This document shows positions 26,684-35,559 of a DNA stretch of 64,000 nt, piece after piece; the first letter of the stretch is position 1, and each line of letters opens with the position of its first letter. The notes under the pieces were generated by a model. It was not told where the DNA came from and made no database searches. It saw only the letters and a program-made list of their open reading frames with translations. Made by a program: the position numbers and the translations under genes. Source of the DNA: Acerihabitans sp047324305 (lineage in GTDB: Bacteria; Pseudomonadota; Gammaproteobacteria; Enterobacterales; Enterobacteriaceae). The stretch spans positions 3,720,001 through 3,784,000 of the forward strand of contig NZ_CP178740.1 in NCBI RefSeq assembly GCF_047324305.1, read 5' to 3'.

Positions 26684-28084
26684 TTAGAAGTTCGCATTGC
26701 GCGGACTGCGTGGGAAGGGGATTACGTCACGAATATTTTGCATTCCTGTGACATAAACGATCAAACGTTCAAACCCGAGTCCGAAACCCGAATGCGGCAC
26801 GGTGCCGTAACGACGCAGATCGCGGTACCACCAATAATCTTCTTTATTCAGCCCCATTTCCGCCAAACGATCGTCAAGCCGGTCCAGACGTTCTTCACGC
26901 TGTGAACCGCCGATGATTTCGCCGATTCCCGGCGCCAGCACATCCATGGCGGCCACCGTTTTGCCGTCGTCGTTCTGACGCATATAAAACGCCTTGATGT
27001 CTTTGGGGTAATTTTTTACCACCACCGGCGCTTTAAAATGTTTCTCCGCCAGGTAGCGTTCATGCTCGGAGGACAAATCGACGCCCCATGAGACCGGGTT
27101 TTCGAAGGGCTGGCCGGAGGCGATTAAAATCTCCACCGCCTCGGTATAATCAACCTGGGCAAAATCGGATGCCACAAAATGTTCCAGGCGGGTAATGGCG
27201 TCCTTATCCACGCGTTCGGCAAAAAATTTCATATCGTCGGCGCGCTCGGTGAGCACCGCCTGGAAGACATATTTCAGCAGCGCTTCCGCCAGGCCGGCGA
27301 TATCATCCAGATTGGCGAAAGCGACTTCCGGCTCCATCATCCAGAACTCGGCCAGATGGCGGGTGGTATTGGAGTTCTCGGCGCGGAACGTCGGGCCGAA
27401 GGTATAGACCTTGGATAGCGCGCAGGCATAGGTTTCCGCATTCAGCTGGCCGGAGACGGTCAGGAACGCTTCCTTGCCGAAAAAGTCTTCATCAAAGTTA
27501 ACCTTGCCCTGGGCGGTGCGCGGCAGGTTTTCAAAATCCAGCGTGGAGACGCGGAACATCTCACCGGCGCCCTCGGCGTCGGATGCGGTGATAAGCGGCG
27601 TGGAGACCCAGAAGAAGCCGCGCTCATCCATAAAGCGGTGGATGGCCTGCGCCAGGGTATGGCGCACCCGGGCGACGGCGCCGATCATATTCGTGCGCGG
27701 GCGCAGGTGCGCCACCTCGCGCAGATATTCCACGCTGTGCCGTTTCGCCGCCATCGGATACGTGTCGGGATCGTCCACCCAGCCCAGCACGTCCACTTTG
27801 TCCGCCTGGATCTCGAAGCGCTGGCCGCCGCCCAGCGATTCGGTCACCCGGCCGGTGATCGCCACCGAACAGCCGGTGGTCAGGCGCAGGATGTCCGACT
27901 TGTAATTCGGCAGAGTATTATTTATGACGGCCTGTAAAGGATCAAAGCAGGAACCGTCATAGACGGCGAGAAAGGAGATACCGGCTTTAGAATCTCTCCG
28001 GGTACGCACCCAACCATATACAGTGACTTCACTGTCAGCCGGTATGCGCCCTTGCAGTACATCGACTACAGGCACTACGCTCAT
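26684..28084 (-). CDS. asnS: Asparaginyl-tRNA synthetase
   Basis: Class IIb synthetase charging tRNA-Asn; essential. The 466-residue protein matches the E. coli length, with an N-terminal OB-fold anticodon-binding domain (VTVYGWVRTRRDSKAGISF) and a catalytic domain with motif 2 GPTFRAENSNTTRHLAEFWMMEPE and motif 3 GFGLGFERLIVYVTG. The start MSVVPVVDVLQ is preceded by AAGAGAG on the minus strand. It lies between ompF and pncB, the conserved order. Confidence 0.98.
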   Translation of the reverse strand: MSVVPVVDVLQGRIPADSEVTVYGWVRTRRDSKAGISFLAVYDGSCFDPLQAVINNTLPNYKSDILRLTTGCSVAITGRVTESLGGGQRFEIQADKVDVLGWVDDPDTYPMAAKRHSVEYLREVAHLRPRTNMIGAVARVRHTLAQAIHRFMDERGFFWVSTPLITASDAEGAGEMFRVSTLDFENLPRTAQGKVNFDEDFFGKEAFLTVSGQLNAETYACALSKVYTFGPTFRAENSNTTRHLAEFWMMEPEVAFANLDDIAGLAEALLKYVFQAVLTERADDMKFFAERVDKDAITRLEHFVASDFAQVDYTEAVEILIASGQPFENPVSWGVDLSSEHERYLAEKHFKAPVVVKNYPKDIKAFYMRQNDDGKTVAAMDVLAPGIGEIIGGSQREERLDRLDDRLAEMGLNKEDYWWYRDLRRYGTVPHSGFGLGFERLIVYVTGMQNIRDVIPFPRSPRNANF

Positions 28085-28295
28085 AAATGACTCTCTTAAC
28101 TCATTGTGATGGGGGATTAAACATTATCGCCGCGGCGAAAGCTGTAATATGTTACTTGGCGGGCAGAAGGACACAAGCGAAAATCATCATTTAATGACAG
28201 ATTTTGCCTGCGGGCGCAAACAATCGCCGGGTAAGGGGAACAATGGGGCGCGATGCGCGCGCCGGAAGAGGAGCCGGCGCGGGATAGGGCAAGCA

Positions 28296-29501
28296 TCAGC
28301 TGGCTTTTTTCACCAGCGGTAAATCAAAGGCCTTGCGCAGCGCACGGACGAACTCTTTGTCCTGGCACATGCTTTTACCGGGGCTGTCGGACAGTTTCGC
28401 CACCGGTTTGCCGTTGCACTCCACAAGCTTGATCACGATATTCAGCGGCTTAACCCCCGGGATATCGCACGTTAGCCGGGTGCCGATACCGAACACCAGG
28501 TTAATCCGCTGCCAGAAGTGGCGATACAGCGCCAGCGCCTTGTCGAAGTCAAGGCTGTCGGAAAAGACCAGGGTCTTGGTCAGCGGGTCGATACCCAGCT
28601 TCTGGTAATGGGCAATCGCCTTCTCGCCCCATTCCACCGGGTCGCCGGAATCATGGCGCAGTCCCTGGTAGCGCGTGGCAAAACCGGCGCCGAAATCACG
28701 CAGGAACGCATCCATGGTAATGCAATCGGTCAGGGCGATGCCCAACTGGTCGGGGTATTCGTCCAGCCAGGCCTGAAGCGCGGCGCGCTGGCTATTGGCC
28801 AGCACCGGACTTATCTGCTGGTGGGCCTGAAACCATTCATGGGCCTGGGTGCCCACCGGCGTTAACGACAGCCGCCGGGCCAAATCGTAGTTGCTGGTGC
28901 CGATGAGATAAGGGAAGTCCCGCTGCAGTTCGCGGACCACATCGTATTGGACCTGGCGCGAAAACCGCCTGCGGGTGCCGAAATCCATCAGTTTGAAACG
29001 GGAGATATCGATATCGCGGCTGCGGTCGCGGAAATGCTGCAGTTTTTGCCGCAGCTGCGTCAGCGCCATGTCGCGCACATCGAAAGGCGTGCGCCGGCGA
29101 TGGACCACTTCGCTGATGACCGCCAGCAATGGCACTTCCCACAGGATCACCTCACGCCACGGGCCGGTAATGCGGATATCGAGCTTGCCGTTATGATCGC
29201 GCACCCGCACCTGGCGCGGGTCGAACCGGAACGCGCGCAGCCACGCCAGATAATCCTGGTGGAAAAAAGGCAGCGCCGAGAGAAAGGCGAATTCCTCGTC
29301 GCTCAGCGCCAGGTTACGCATCAGCTCGATTTGCGCGCCGATTTCGGCGGCGTATTCGCCCAGCATATCGTCGCCGCGGCAGCGGAACTCGGCGGTACCC
29401 GTAACATCATGGTAACGATGATAAACCGCCTGCTGCATATGCAACTTGTAGGCATCAGTGTCAAGTATCGACGTTAAAATCGGCTCAATGGCTAAAGTCA
29501 T
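28296..29501 (-). CDS. pncB: Nicotinate phosphoribosyltransferase
   Basis: Makes nicotinate mononucleotide from nicotinate and PRPP in the NAD salvage pathway. The 401-residue protein (400 in E. coli) contains DAYKLHMQQAVYHRYHDV, RRRFSRQVQYDVVREL, GTQAHEWFQAHQQ (with the phosphorylatable His) and YQGLRHDSGDP, then LVFSDSLDFDKALALY. It is divergent from pepN across a 304-base gap. Confidence 0.97.
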   Translation of the reverse strand: MTLAIEPILTSILDTDAYKLHMQQAVYHRYHDVTGTAEFRCRGDDMLGEYAAEIGAQIELMRNLALSDEEFAFLSALPFFHQDYLAWLRAFRFDPRQVRVRDHNGKLDIRITGPWREVILWEVPLLAVISEVVHRRRTPFDVRDMALTQLRQKLQHFRDRSRDIDISRFKLMDFGTRRRFSRQVQYDVVRELQRDFPYLIGTSNYDLARRLSLTPVGTQAHEWFQAHQQISPVLANSQRAALQAWLDEYPDQLGIALTDCITMDAFLRDFGAGFATRYQGLRHDSGDPVEWGEKAIAHYQKLGIDPLTKTLVFSDSLDFDKALALYRHFWQRINLVFGIGTRLTCDIPGVKPLNIVIKLVECNGKPVAKLSDSPGKSMCQDKEFVRALRKAFDLPLVKKAS

Positions 29502-29805
29502 GGCGCGCTACAGCATCCTCTTGCGACACATAAATACAGTCGGATAAATGGCAAATCGACTGAAGTGTACCCGGCTTGTTCTGTAAGTGTAGTCACATCA
29601 AATCATAAATGGCGCTGCAACGTCGAGGCTTAAACGTGCCGTCCGGGCTGAAACGACATGATAAAACCCGTGGTGCAGCGTCACGATCTTTTTCAACCCC
29701 CTGCGCGGGCATTTTAACGGGCCATGCCGCTTAACAATGGCAACATGGTCTTAACAGGAATAGACTTATCACAGAGAAATCAATGACGATGCCAAAAGGT
29801 TAATT
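29502..29805. other. Divergent pncB-pepN intergenic region
   Basis: 304 bases between two divergent genes, so it must hold both promoters. I see no confident -35/-10 pair, no NadR-type TGTTTA/TAAACA dyad and no ORF of interest. Confidence 0.6.
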
Positions 29806-32418
29806 ATGACTCAACAGCCGCTAGCAAAATACCGCCATGATTATCGTGCGCCGGATTATACCATCACCGATATCAGCCTGGAGTTTGATCTTAACGCCGA
29901 AACCACTACGGTAACGGCGGTCAGTAACGTTGTCAGGAAAGGACCGGCGGGAGCGCCGCTGGTATTAAACGGCGAGGACCTGCAGCTGCTTAACGTCAGC
30001 ATCGATGGGCAGCCTTGGGCGCACTACCGTCAGGAAGGGCCGCTGCTGGTGATTGAACAGCTGCCCGGGGCGTTTACCCTTACCATCGTGAATGTGATTC
30101 ATCCGGCGCAGAACTCGGCGCTGGAAGGGCTGTACCTGTCCGGCGACGCCCTGTGCACGCAATGCGAGGCGGAGGGTTTCCGCCATATTACTTATTATCT
30201 GGACCGCCCGGACGTGCTGGCGCGCTTTACCACCCGCATTATCGCCGACAAAACACGCTATCCCTTCCTGCTGTCCAACGGCAACCGCATTGACGGCGGC
30301 GAAATGGCCGACGGCCGCCATTGGGTGGTCTGGCAGGACCCGTTCCCTAAACCCTGCTATCTCTTTGCCCTGGTGGCCGGTGATTTCGACGTGCTGCGCG
30401 ACAGTTTCACCACCCGTTCCGGACGCGAGGTGGCGCTGGAGCTGTTTGTCGATCGCGGCAACCTGGATCGCGCCGATTGGGCGATGACCTCGCTTAAGCA
30501 GGCGATGCGCTGGGATGAAGCCCGCTTCGGCCTGGAATACGATCTCGACATCTTTATGATTGTCGCCGTGGATTTCTTTAATATGGGCGCCATGGAAAAC
30601 AAGGGATTGAATGTGTTCAATTCCAAATATGTGCTGGCGCGCGCTGAGACCGCCACCGATAGTGATTATCTGAATATCGAGCGGGTTATCGGCCATGAGT
30701 ATTTCCATAACTGGACCGGCAACCGTATCACCTGCCGGGACTGGTTCCAACTGAGCCTGAAGGAAGGGTTGACGGTCTTTCGCGATCAGGAATTCAGCGC
30801 CGATCTCGGCTCGCGCCCGGTGAACCGCATCGGCAACGTGCGCGTGATGCGCGGCTCGCAGTTTGCCGAGGACGCCAGCCCGATGGCCCACCCGATTCGT
30901 CCCGAGAAGGTTATCGAGATGAATAACTTCTATACCGTGACGGTCTATGAAAAGGGCGCGGAAGTGATCCGCATGCTGCATACGCTTTTGGGCGAAGAAA
31001 AGTTCCAGGCCGGGATGCGGCTGTATGTTGAGCGCCACGACGGATCCGCCGCCACCTGCGATGATTTTGTCAACGCCATGGAACAGGCTTCCGGTATCGA
31101 CCTGACCCAGTTCCGCCGGTGGTATAGCCAGTCCGGTACGCCGGTATTGTCGGTGCGCGATGACTATAACCCCGAGTTGCGGCAATATCAGCTGCACGTC
31201 AGCCAGATGACCCCGCCGACCGCCGATCAGGCAGAGAAACTGCCGTTGCATATTCCGCTGGATATCGAGCTTTATGATATCCAGGGCCAGGTGATTCCTT
31301 TGCGGCGCGACGGCCGGCCGGTGAACAATGTGCTGAATATCACCGACGCGGTGCAGACGTTTATTTTTGACGATGTGCCGTCGTTGCCGGTGCCGTCGCT
31401 GCTGCGCGGATTCTCCGCGCCGGTGAAGCTCGATTACCCCTATAGCGATCAGCAGCTTACCTTGCTGATGCGTTTTGCCACCGACGAGTTTTCCCGTTGG
31501 GACGCCGCGCAGAGCCTGCTGTCGATTTATATTCGCCTGAGCGTGGCGCGCGTGAGCCAGGGCCTGCCGCTGAGCCTGCCGCTGCATGTGGCCGATGCCT
31601 TCCGGGGCGTGTTGCTCGACCCCTCCCTCGACCCGGCGCTGGCGGCGCAGATCCTGACGCTGCCCAGCGAAAACGAGATGGCGGAATTATTCAGCGTTAT
31701 CGATCCGGCGGCCATCCATGAAGTGCATGAGGCGCTGATCCGCTGTCTGGCGACGGAGCTGGCCGATGAGCTGCTGGCGGTTTACCAGGCCAACAAGACG
31801 CCGGTATACCGGGTCGTGCACGCGGATATCGGCAAGCGCGCTTTGCGCAATATTTGCCTGTATTACCTGGCGTTCGGCGAACACGATCGGGCGGTCAGGC
31901 TCACCACCGCGCAGTATCACGCGGCGGACAATATGACCGATGCGCTGGCGGCGATGTCCGCCGCCGTGGCGGCGCAGCTGCCGTGCCAGGCGACGCTGCT
32001 GGCCGAGTTCGACGAGCGCTGGCATCATGACGGCCTGGTGATGGATAAATGGTTTACCCTGCAGGCCACCAGCCCGGCCGACGATGTGCTCGCCCAGGTT
32101 AAATCCTTGCTGACCCATCGCTCCTTCAGCCTGAACAACCCTAACCGTATCCGGTCGCTCATCGGCGCGTTCAGCGCGGGCAATCCCTCGGCGTTCCATG
32201 CCGCCGACGGCAGCGGCTACCGCTTCCTGGCCGAAATCCTGGTCGAGCTGAATACGCGTAATCCGCAGGTGGCCTCAAGGCTTATCGAGCCGCTGATCCG
32301 GCTGCGGCGTTACGATGAGTCGCGCCAGGCATTGATGCGCGAGGCGCTGGCGACGTTGCAGGCGCTGCCGAACCTGTCCGGGGATTTGTATGAAAAAATC
32401 ACCAAGGCGTTAGGTTAG
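29806..32418 (+). CDS. pepN: Aminopeptidase N
   Basis: Main broad-specificity M1 zinc aminopeptidase of the cytoplasm. The 870-residue protein has the exopeptidase motif GAMEN at 261-265, the zinc motif HEYFH at 297-301 with the third ligand Glu in KEGLTVFRDQE, and the family segment RGSQFAEDASPMAHPIRPE. Length equals E. coli PepN. It is followed by two terminators and then pyrD; the ssu sulfonate operon found there in E. coli is missing. Confidence 0.98.
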   Translation: MTQQPLAKYRHDYRAPDYTITDISLEFDLNAETTTVTAVSNVVRKGPAGAPLVLNGEDLQLLNVSIDGQPWAHYRQEGPLLVIEQLPGAFTLTIVNVIHPAQNSALEGLYLSGDALCTQCEAEGFRHITYYLDRPDVLARFTTRIIADKTRYPFLLSNGNRIDGGEMADGRHWVVWQDPFPKPCYLFALVAGDFDVLRDSFTTRSGREVALELFVDRGNLDRADWAMTSLKQAMRWDEARFGLEYDLDIFMIVAVDFFNMGAMENKGLNVFNSKYVLARAETATDSDYLNIERVIGHEYFHNWTGNRITCRDWFQLSLKEGLTVFRDQEFSADLGSRPVNRIGNVRVMRGSQFAEDASPMAHPIRPEKVIEMNNFYTVTVYEKGAEVIRMLHTLLGEEKFQAGMRLYVERHDGSAATCDDFVNAMEQASGIDLTQFRRWYSQSGTPVLSVRDDYNPELRQYQLHVSQMTPPTADQAEKLPLHIPLDIELYDIQGQVIPLRRDGRPVNNVLNITDAVQTFIFDDVPSLPVPSLLRGFSAPVKLDYPYSDQQLTLLMRFATDEFSRWDAAQSLLSIYIRLSVARVSQGLPLSLPLHVADAFRGVLLDPSLDPALAAQILTLPSENEMAELFSVIDPAAIHEVHEALIRCLATELADELLAVYQANKTPVYRVVHADIGKRALRNICLYYLAFGEHDRAVRLTTAQYHAADNMTDALAAMSAAVAAQLPCQATLLAEFDERWHHDGLVMDKWFTLQATSPADDVLAQVKSLLTHRSFSLNNPNRIRSLIGAFSAGNPSAFHAADGSGYRFLAEILVELNTRNPQVASRLIEPLIRLRRYDESRQALMREALATLQALPNLSGDLYEKITKALG

Positions 32419-32425
32419 ACCGGCG

Positions 32426-32484
32426 GCGGCGGGGTTATGGCGCCCCGCCGACGCGCCATAACCCCGCCGCAAGGGGGCTTTTTT
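32426..32484 (+). terminator. Terminator 1 after pepN with an 18-bp perfect stem
   Basis: Arms 32426-32443 and 32453-32470 pair without mismatch around a 9-base loop; AAGGGGGC and six T follow (32479-32484). The stem starts eight bases after the pepN stop. Unusually long for an intrinsic terminator. Confidence 0.8.
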
Positions 32485-32490
32485 GATCTG

Positions 32491-32513
32491 GCGCGAGCGA
32501 TCGCGCTTTTTTT
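32491..32513 (+). terminator. Terminator 2 in the pepN-pyrD gap
   Basis: GCGCGA-GCGA-TCGCGC followed at once by seven T. It directly follows terminator 1, so read-through from pepN into pyrD should be low and pyrD must use its own promoter. Confidence 0.88.
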
Positions 32514-32547
32514 ACGCCGTTTGATTTCTTTTCCGCGCCCGATACTT

Positions 32548-32584
32548 GATAATACCGCCCCGGTTGCCACCGGGATATCAGGAG
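32548..32584 (+). promoter_or_regulatory. pyrD promoter and pyrimidine-responsive leader hairpin
   Basis: A -10-like GATAAT (32548-32553) precedes CCCC-GG. CCCGGT (32559-32564) pairs with ACCGGG (32569-32574) around TGCC, ending just before the Shine-Dalgarno GGAG (32581-32584). In E. coli and Salmonella, high CTP favours starting at C, which completes such a hairpin and blocks translation; low CTP favours starting at downstream G. Starting at G32562 here would leave only three pairs. The mechanism is known; its presence here is inferred from the layout. Confidence 0.7.
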
Positions 32585-32589
32585 ACGAT

Positions 32590-33600
32590 ATGTTTTATCC
32601 CCTCATCAGACAGGCTTTATTCCAGCTCGATCCAGAACGTGCCCATGAATTAACCTTCCAGCAGTTGCGCCGAATTAGCGGCACGCCATTCGAGTTTCTG
32701 GTGCGCCAGTCGGTGCCGACCAAGACGGTCAATTGCATGGGGATAGCGTTTAAGAATCCGCTGGGACTCGCCGCCGGCCTGGATAAAGATGGTGATTGCA
32801 TCGACGCGCTCGGCGCCATGGGTTTTGGCTTTATCGAGGTCGGCACGGTAACGCCGCGTCCGCAGCCCGGTAATGATAAACCACGCCTGTTCCGGCTTGT
32901 CGAGGCGGAAGGGCTGATCAACCGGATGGGATTTAACAATAAAGGCGTGGATTATCTCGTTGAAAACGTTAAAAAATCCCATTTTGGCGGCGTGTTGGGA
33001 ATCAATATCGGCAAAAACAAGGCGACGCCGGTGGAGCAGGGCAAGGAGGATTATCTGCTGTGCATGGATAAGATATATCCTTACGCAGGCTATATAGCGA
33101 TAAACATTTCCTCCCCCAATACCCCGGGACTGCGCACGCTGCAATTCGGCGAAGCGCTGGACGATTTATTGTTGGCGATTAAGAATAAGCAGTCCGAACT
33201 GCAAAAGTATCACCACAAATATGTTCCGGTTGCGGTCAAAATAGCCCCCGACCTGACGGACGAAGAGCTGGTCCAGGTTGCCGACAGCCTGGTCCGTCAT
33301 AATATCGACGGCGTCATCGCCACCAACACCACCACCGATCGGCACCTGGTGCAGGGCCTGAACCATTGCAACCAGACCGGCGGGTTAAGCGGCCGTCCCT
33401 TACAAGCGCGCAGTACGGAAGTGATTCGCCGACTGTTCCGTGAATTAAACGGCAAATTGCCCATCATCGGGGTAGGGGGAATTGATTCCCTGATCGCCGC
33501 GAGGGAAAAAATGGACGCCGGCGCCGCGCTTATTCAAATATATTCCGGCTTTATTTTTCACGGTCCCCGTCTGATTAAAGACATTGTTACCCATATTTGA
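32590..33600 (+). CDS. pyrD: Dihydroorotate dehydrogenase (quinone), class 2
   Basis: Inner-membrane-associated FMN enzyme oxidising dihydroorotate to orotate with quinone, in pyrimidine synthesis. The 336-residue protein equals E. coli; the N-terminal helix MFYPLIRQALFQLDPERAHEL is the membrane/quinone part. GLAAGLDKDGDCIDALGAMGFGFIEVGTVTP, NISSPNTPGLRTLQ (with the catalytic Ser) and GVGGIDSLIAA (FMN phosphate) are visible. The frame is open from 32437, inside the terminator region, but similarity starts at 32590 after CAGGAG. Confidence 0.97.
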   Translation: MFYPLIRQALFQLDPERAHELTFQQLRRISGTPFEFLVRQSVPTKTVNCMGIAFKNPLGLAAGLDKDGDCIDALGAMGFGFIEVGTVTPRPQPGNDKPRLFRLVEAEGLINRMGFNNKGVDYLVENVKKSHFGGVLGINIGKNKATPVEQGKEDYLLCMDKIYPYAGYIAINISSPNTPGLRTLQFGEALDDLLLAIKNKQSELQKYHHKYVPVAVKIAPDLTDEELVQVADSLVRHNIDGVIATNTTTDRHLVQGLNHCNQTGGLSGRPLQARSTEVIRRLFRELNGKLPIIGVGGIDSLIAAREKMDAGAALIQIYSGFIFHGPRLIKDIVTHI

Positions 33601-33763
33601 TCATTTTTTTCTCATTAAACGGCTTGGGGGGTTTATTTATTCCCCAGGCTCGTTTATCTTTTATCCGTTTGCTGTTAATTTATCCGTAGAATTATTTTCT
33701 AAACGCTAAAATTCTTTGCAGGATATTTCATAATCGATTGCGACGTGATGAAAGGATTTAAAG

Positions 33764-34312
33764 ATGAAATTCACTCCCGGCGATAATTGGCGTTGGTTTT
33801 ATGATGCCGAGCATGATCGGATGATGCTGGATCTCGCTGACGGTATGATATTCCGTTCACGCTTTTGCGCTAAGACACTGACGCCCGATGCGTTTAGCGA
33901 AACGGTATTCTGCGTAGACGACGCCGCGCTCTATTTTACCTTAGCCGAAAAGTGTCGGGCGCTGCCGTTAAAGGAAGAACAGCAGGCGGAGCTTATCCTC
34001 AATGCCCTGGTGGCATTGCGCTTCCTGAAACCGCTGATGCCGAAGAGCTGGCATTTCCGGCCGCAGCCCACGCCGTTGAACTGGCATCCCGTGATGGGCG
34101 ACGACGTGCTGGTGCGCCTCAATGACAATGGCGAATATGCGCGGCTGCTGGTGGCGGAAGCGGGCGATAACGCCAGCCTGTGCGTGCTGGCGCAGGCGCA
34201 GCTTACCCTGGCCGCGCGTAAAATCGTGCTGGGCGACGCCATCAAAATTATGCACGACCGGTTATTACCTTACCCGCGCCAGGACGATATCCAGTACGCC
34301 GCCGCGGTGTAG
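33764..34312 (+). CDS. zapC: Cell division protein ZapC
   Basis: Cytoplasmic FtsZ-associated protein that promotes Z-ring bundling. The 182-residue protein (180 in E. coli) shares DNWRWFYDAEHDRMMLDLADG, FRSRFCAKTLTPDAF, FCVDDAALYF and LGDAIKIMHDRL with the family. GAAAGGA precedes the start. It stands alone between pyrD and the converging ycbX. Confidence 0.93.
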   Translation: MKFTPGDNWRWFYDAEHDRMMLDLADGMIFRSRFCAKTLTPDAFSETVFCVDDAALYFTLAEKCRALPLKEEQQAELILNALVALRFLKPLMPKSWHFRPQPTPLNWHPVMGDDVLVRLNDNGEYARLLVAEAGDNASLCVLAQAQLTLAARKIVLGDAIKIMHDRLLPYPRQDDIQYAAAV

Positions 34313-34353
34313 CCGCCTTTCGGCGTATGCGGGGCGCGTATGCCGCCCGGAAG

Positions 34354-35457
34354 TTAGCCAAGACGCAAATCGCTTTTGGGTATGCAACTGCAGGACAGCA
34401 CCTGGCCGGGTTCTTCGACCGCGCTGGCTTTCAGCGGCGCGACCTCGCCTTCAAGCAACCTTACCTTGCAGGTGCCGCAGATGCCTGCCCGGCATGAATA
34501 AGGAATGTGAATCCCCTGTTGCTCAAGCTGCTCCAGCAATACCTGCTGGTTATTGCCGCGAAAGCGCCGTCCCTGGTAATCAATCATCACCTGCCGCTCG
34601 CCGTCCACCGGCGCCGCCAGGGTTGCGCTTACCGCGCCGCCTCCGTAACGCCTGGGCTCCTGTTCCGCCAGTATTTCAATCATGTCGCCGGCGCGGATGA
34701 TGCCGCTGGAGCGCGCGATCAGATTTTGGCCGAAATCCACATCGCCGTTATCGGCGGTGCGGTAGCCCTGCAAGGTGCGCAAAGGCTCCGTCGCCGGGTG
34801 TTTACGGCCCAGTTCCACGCTCACGGTGGTGAGCACGCAGCGGCTGCAGGGCTTGACCGCCTCGAACTCGACGTCGCCGATGCGAATGCGCCGCCAGCCG
34901 TCCTCGGCAAAAGGCGCCGCGCCCGCCGCCACCAAATTCGGCCGGAACTGGGTAATATTGATGCCGGCGGGACAGCGCCCCTGCAAATCCCTGAACGAAG
35001 CCTCGCCGATCAGCAAAAAGGGGTAACCGTCGGCAAACGACAGCGGTATGCCGGGATAGCGTTTGACCCGCCGGTGGCTTTGCTCCCCGGTCCAGCGTAG
35101 CTGCACCGCGCGACCTAAATAGCCGCTTAACCAGTTATTGATGGCCTCGGGTGCCACATACGCGGTAAAATGGTTGCCCCAGACTTCGGTGGGGCGGCCG
35201 TCAGGCGTGAAATCGGCAAAGCGCGCCAACATGCTTTGTCCGTCCGGCGCGCCAAGGTGCAGGCCGTTTTGTACCATCACCGGCGTAAACAGCACCATTT
35301 GCGGATATTGGCGGGCGGTAATAAAAGTACCGTCCGGGTCGGTAACCATGAATATCCGGTCAAAGGCCAGACCTTCGGCGCCCGCCAGCGCATGGGATAC
35401 CTGCAAACCGCGCATTGATTTCACCGGATGAATATATAACCGCGATAAACTGACCAC
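34354..35457 (-). CDS. ycbX: MOSC/2Fe-2S protein YcbX (N-hydroxylated base detoxification)
   Basis: Molybdenum-cofactor-dependent reductase family; E. coli YcbX protects against N-hydroxylated base analogues. The 367-residue protein has an N-terminal beta-barrel (LYIHPVKSMRGLQV), a MOSC domain with PCSRCVLTTV, and a C-terminal plant-type ferredoxin domain with YSCRAGICGTCK and a last Cys in SCSCIP. I chose the GTG start at 35457 because GGGAGG lies five bases upstream; a 35478 start would add seven residues upstream of the ribosome-binding site. Confidence 0.93.
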   Translation of the reverse strand: MVSLSRLYIHPVKSMRGLQVSHALAGAEGLAFDRIFMVTDPDGTFITARQYPQMVLFTPVMVQNGLHLGAPDGQSMLARFADFTPDGRPTEVWGNHFTAYVAPEAINNWLSGYLGRAVQLRWTGEQSHRRVKRYPGIPLSFADGYPFLLIGEASFRDLQGRCPAGINITQFRPNLVAAGAAPFAEDGWRRIRIGDVEFEAVKPCSRCVLTTVSVELGRKHPATEPLRTLQGYRTADNGDVDFGQNLIARSSGIIRAGDMIEILAEQEPRRYGGGAVSATLAAPVDGERQVMIDYQGRRFRGNNQQVLLEQLEQQGIHIPYSCRAGICGTCKVRLLEGEVAPLKASAVEEPGQVLSCSCIPKSDLRLG

Positions 35458-35559
35458 TTTGCCTCCCTGCCGGAACACTCTGTTGGGCCAACTTTATGAC
35501 AATGGGTCGGGATTAGCTATAATGCCCAACGATTTTTCTTTTTGATGATAAGTGACATG

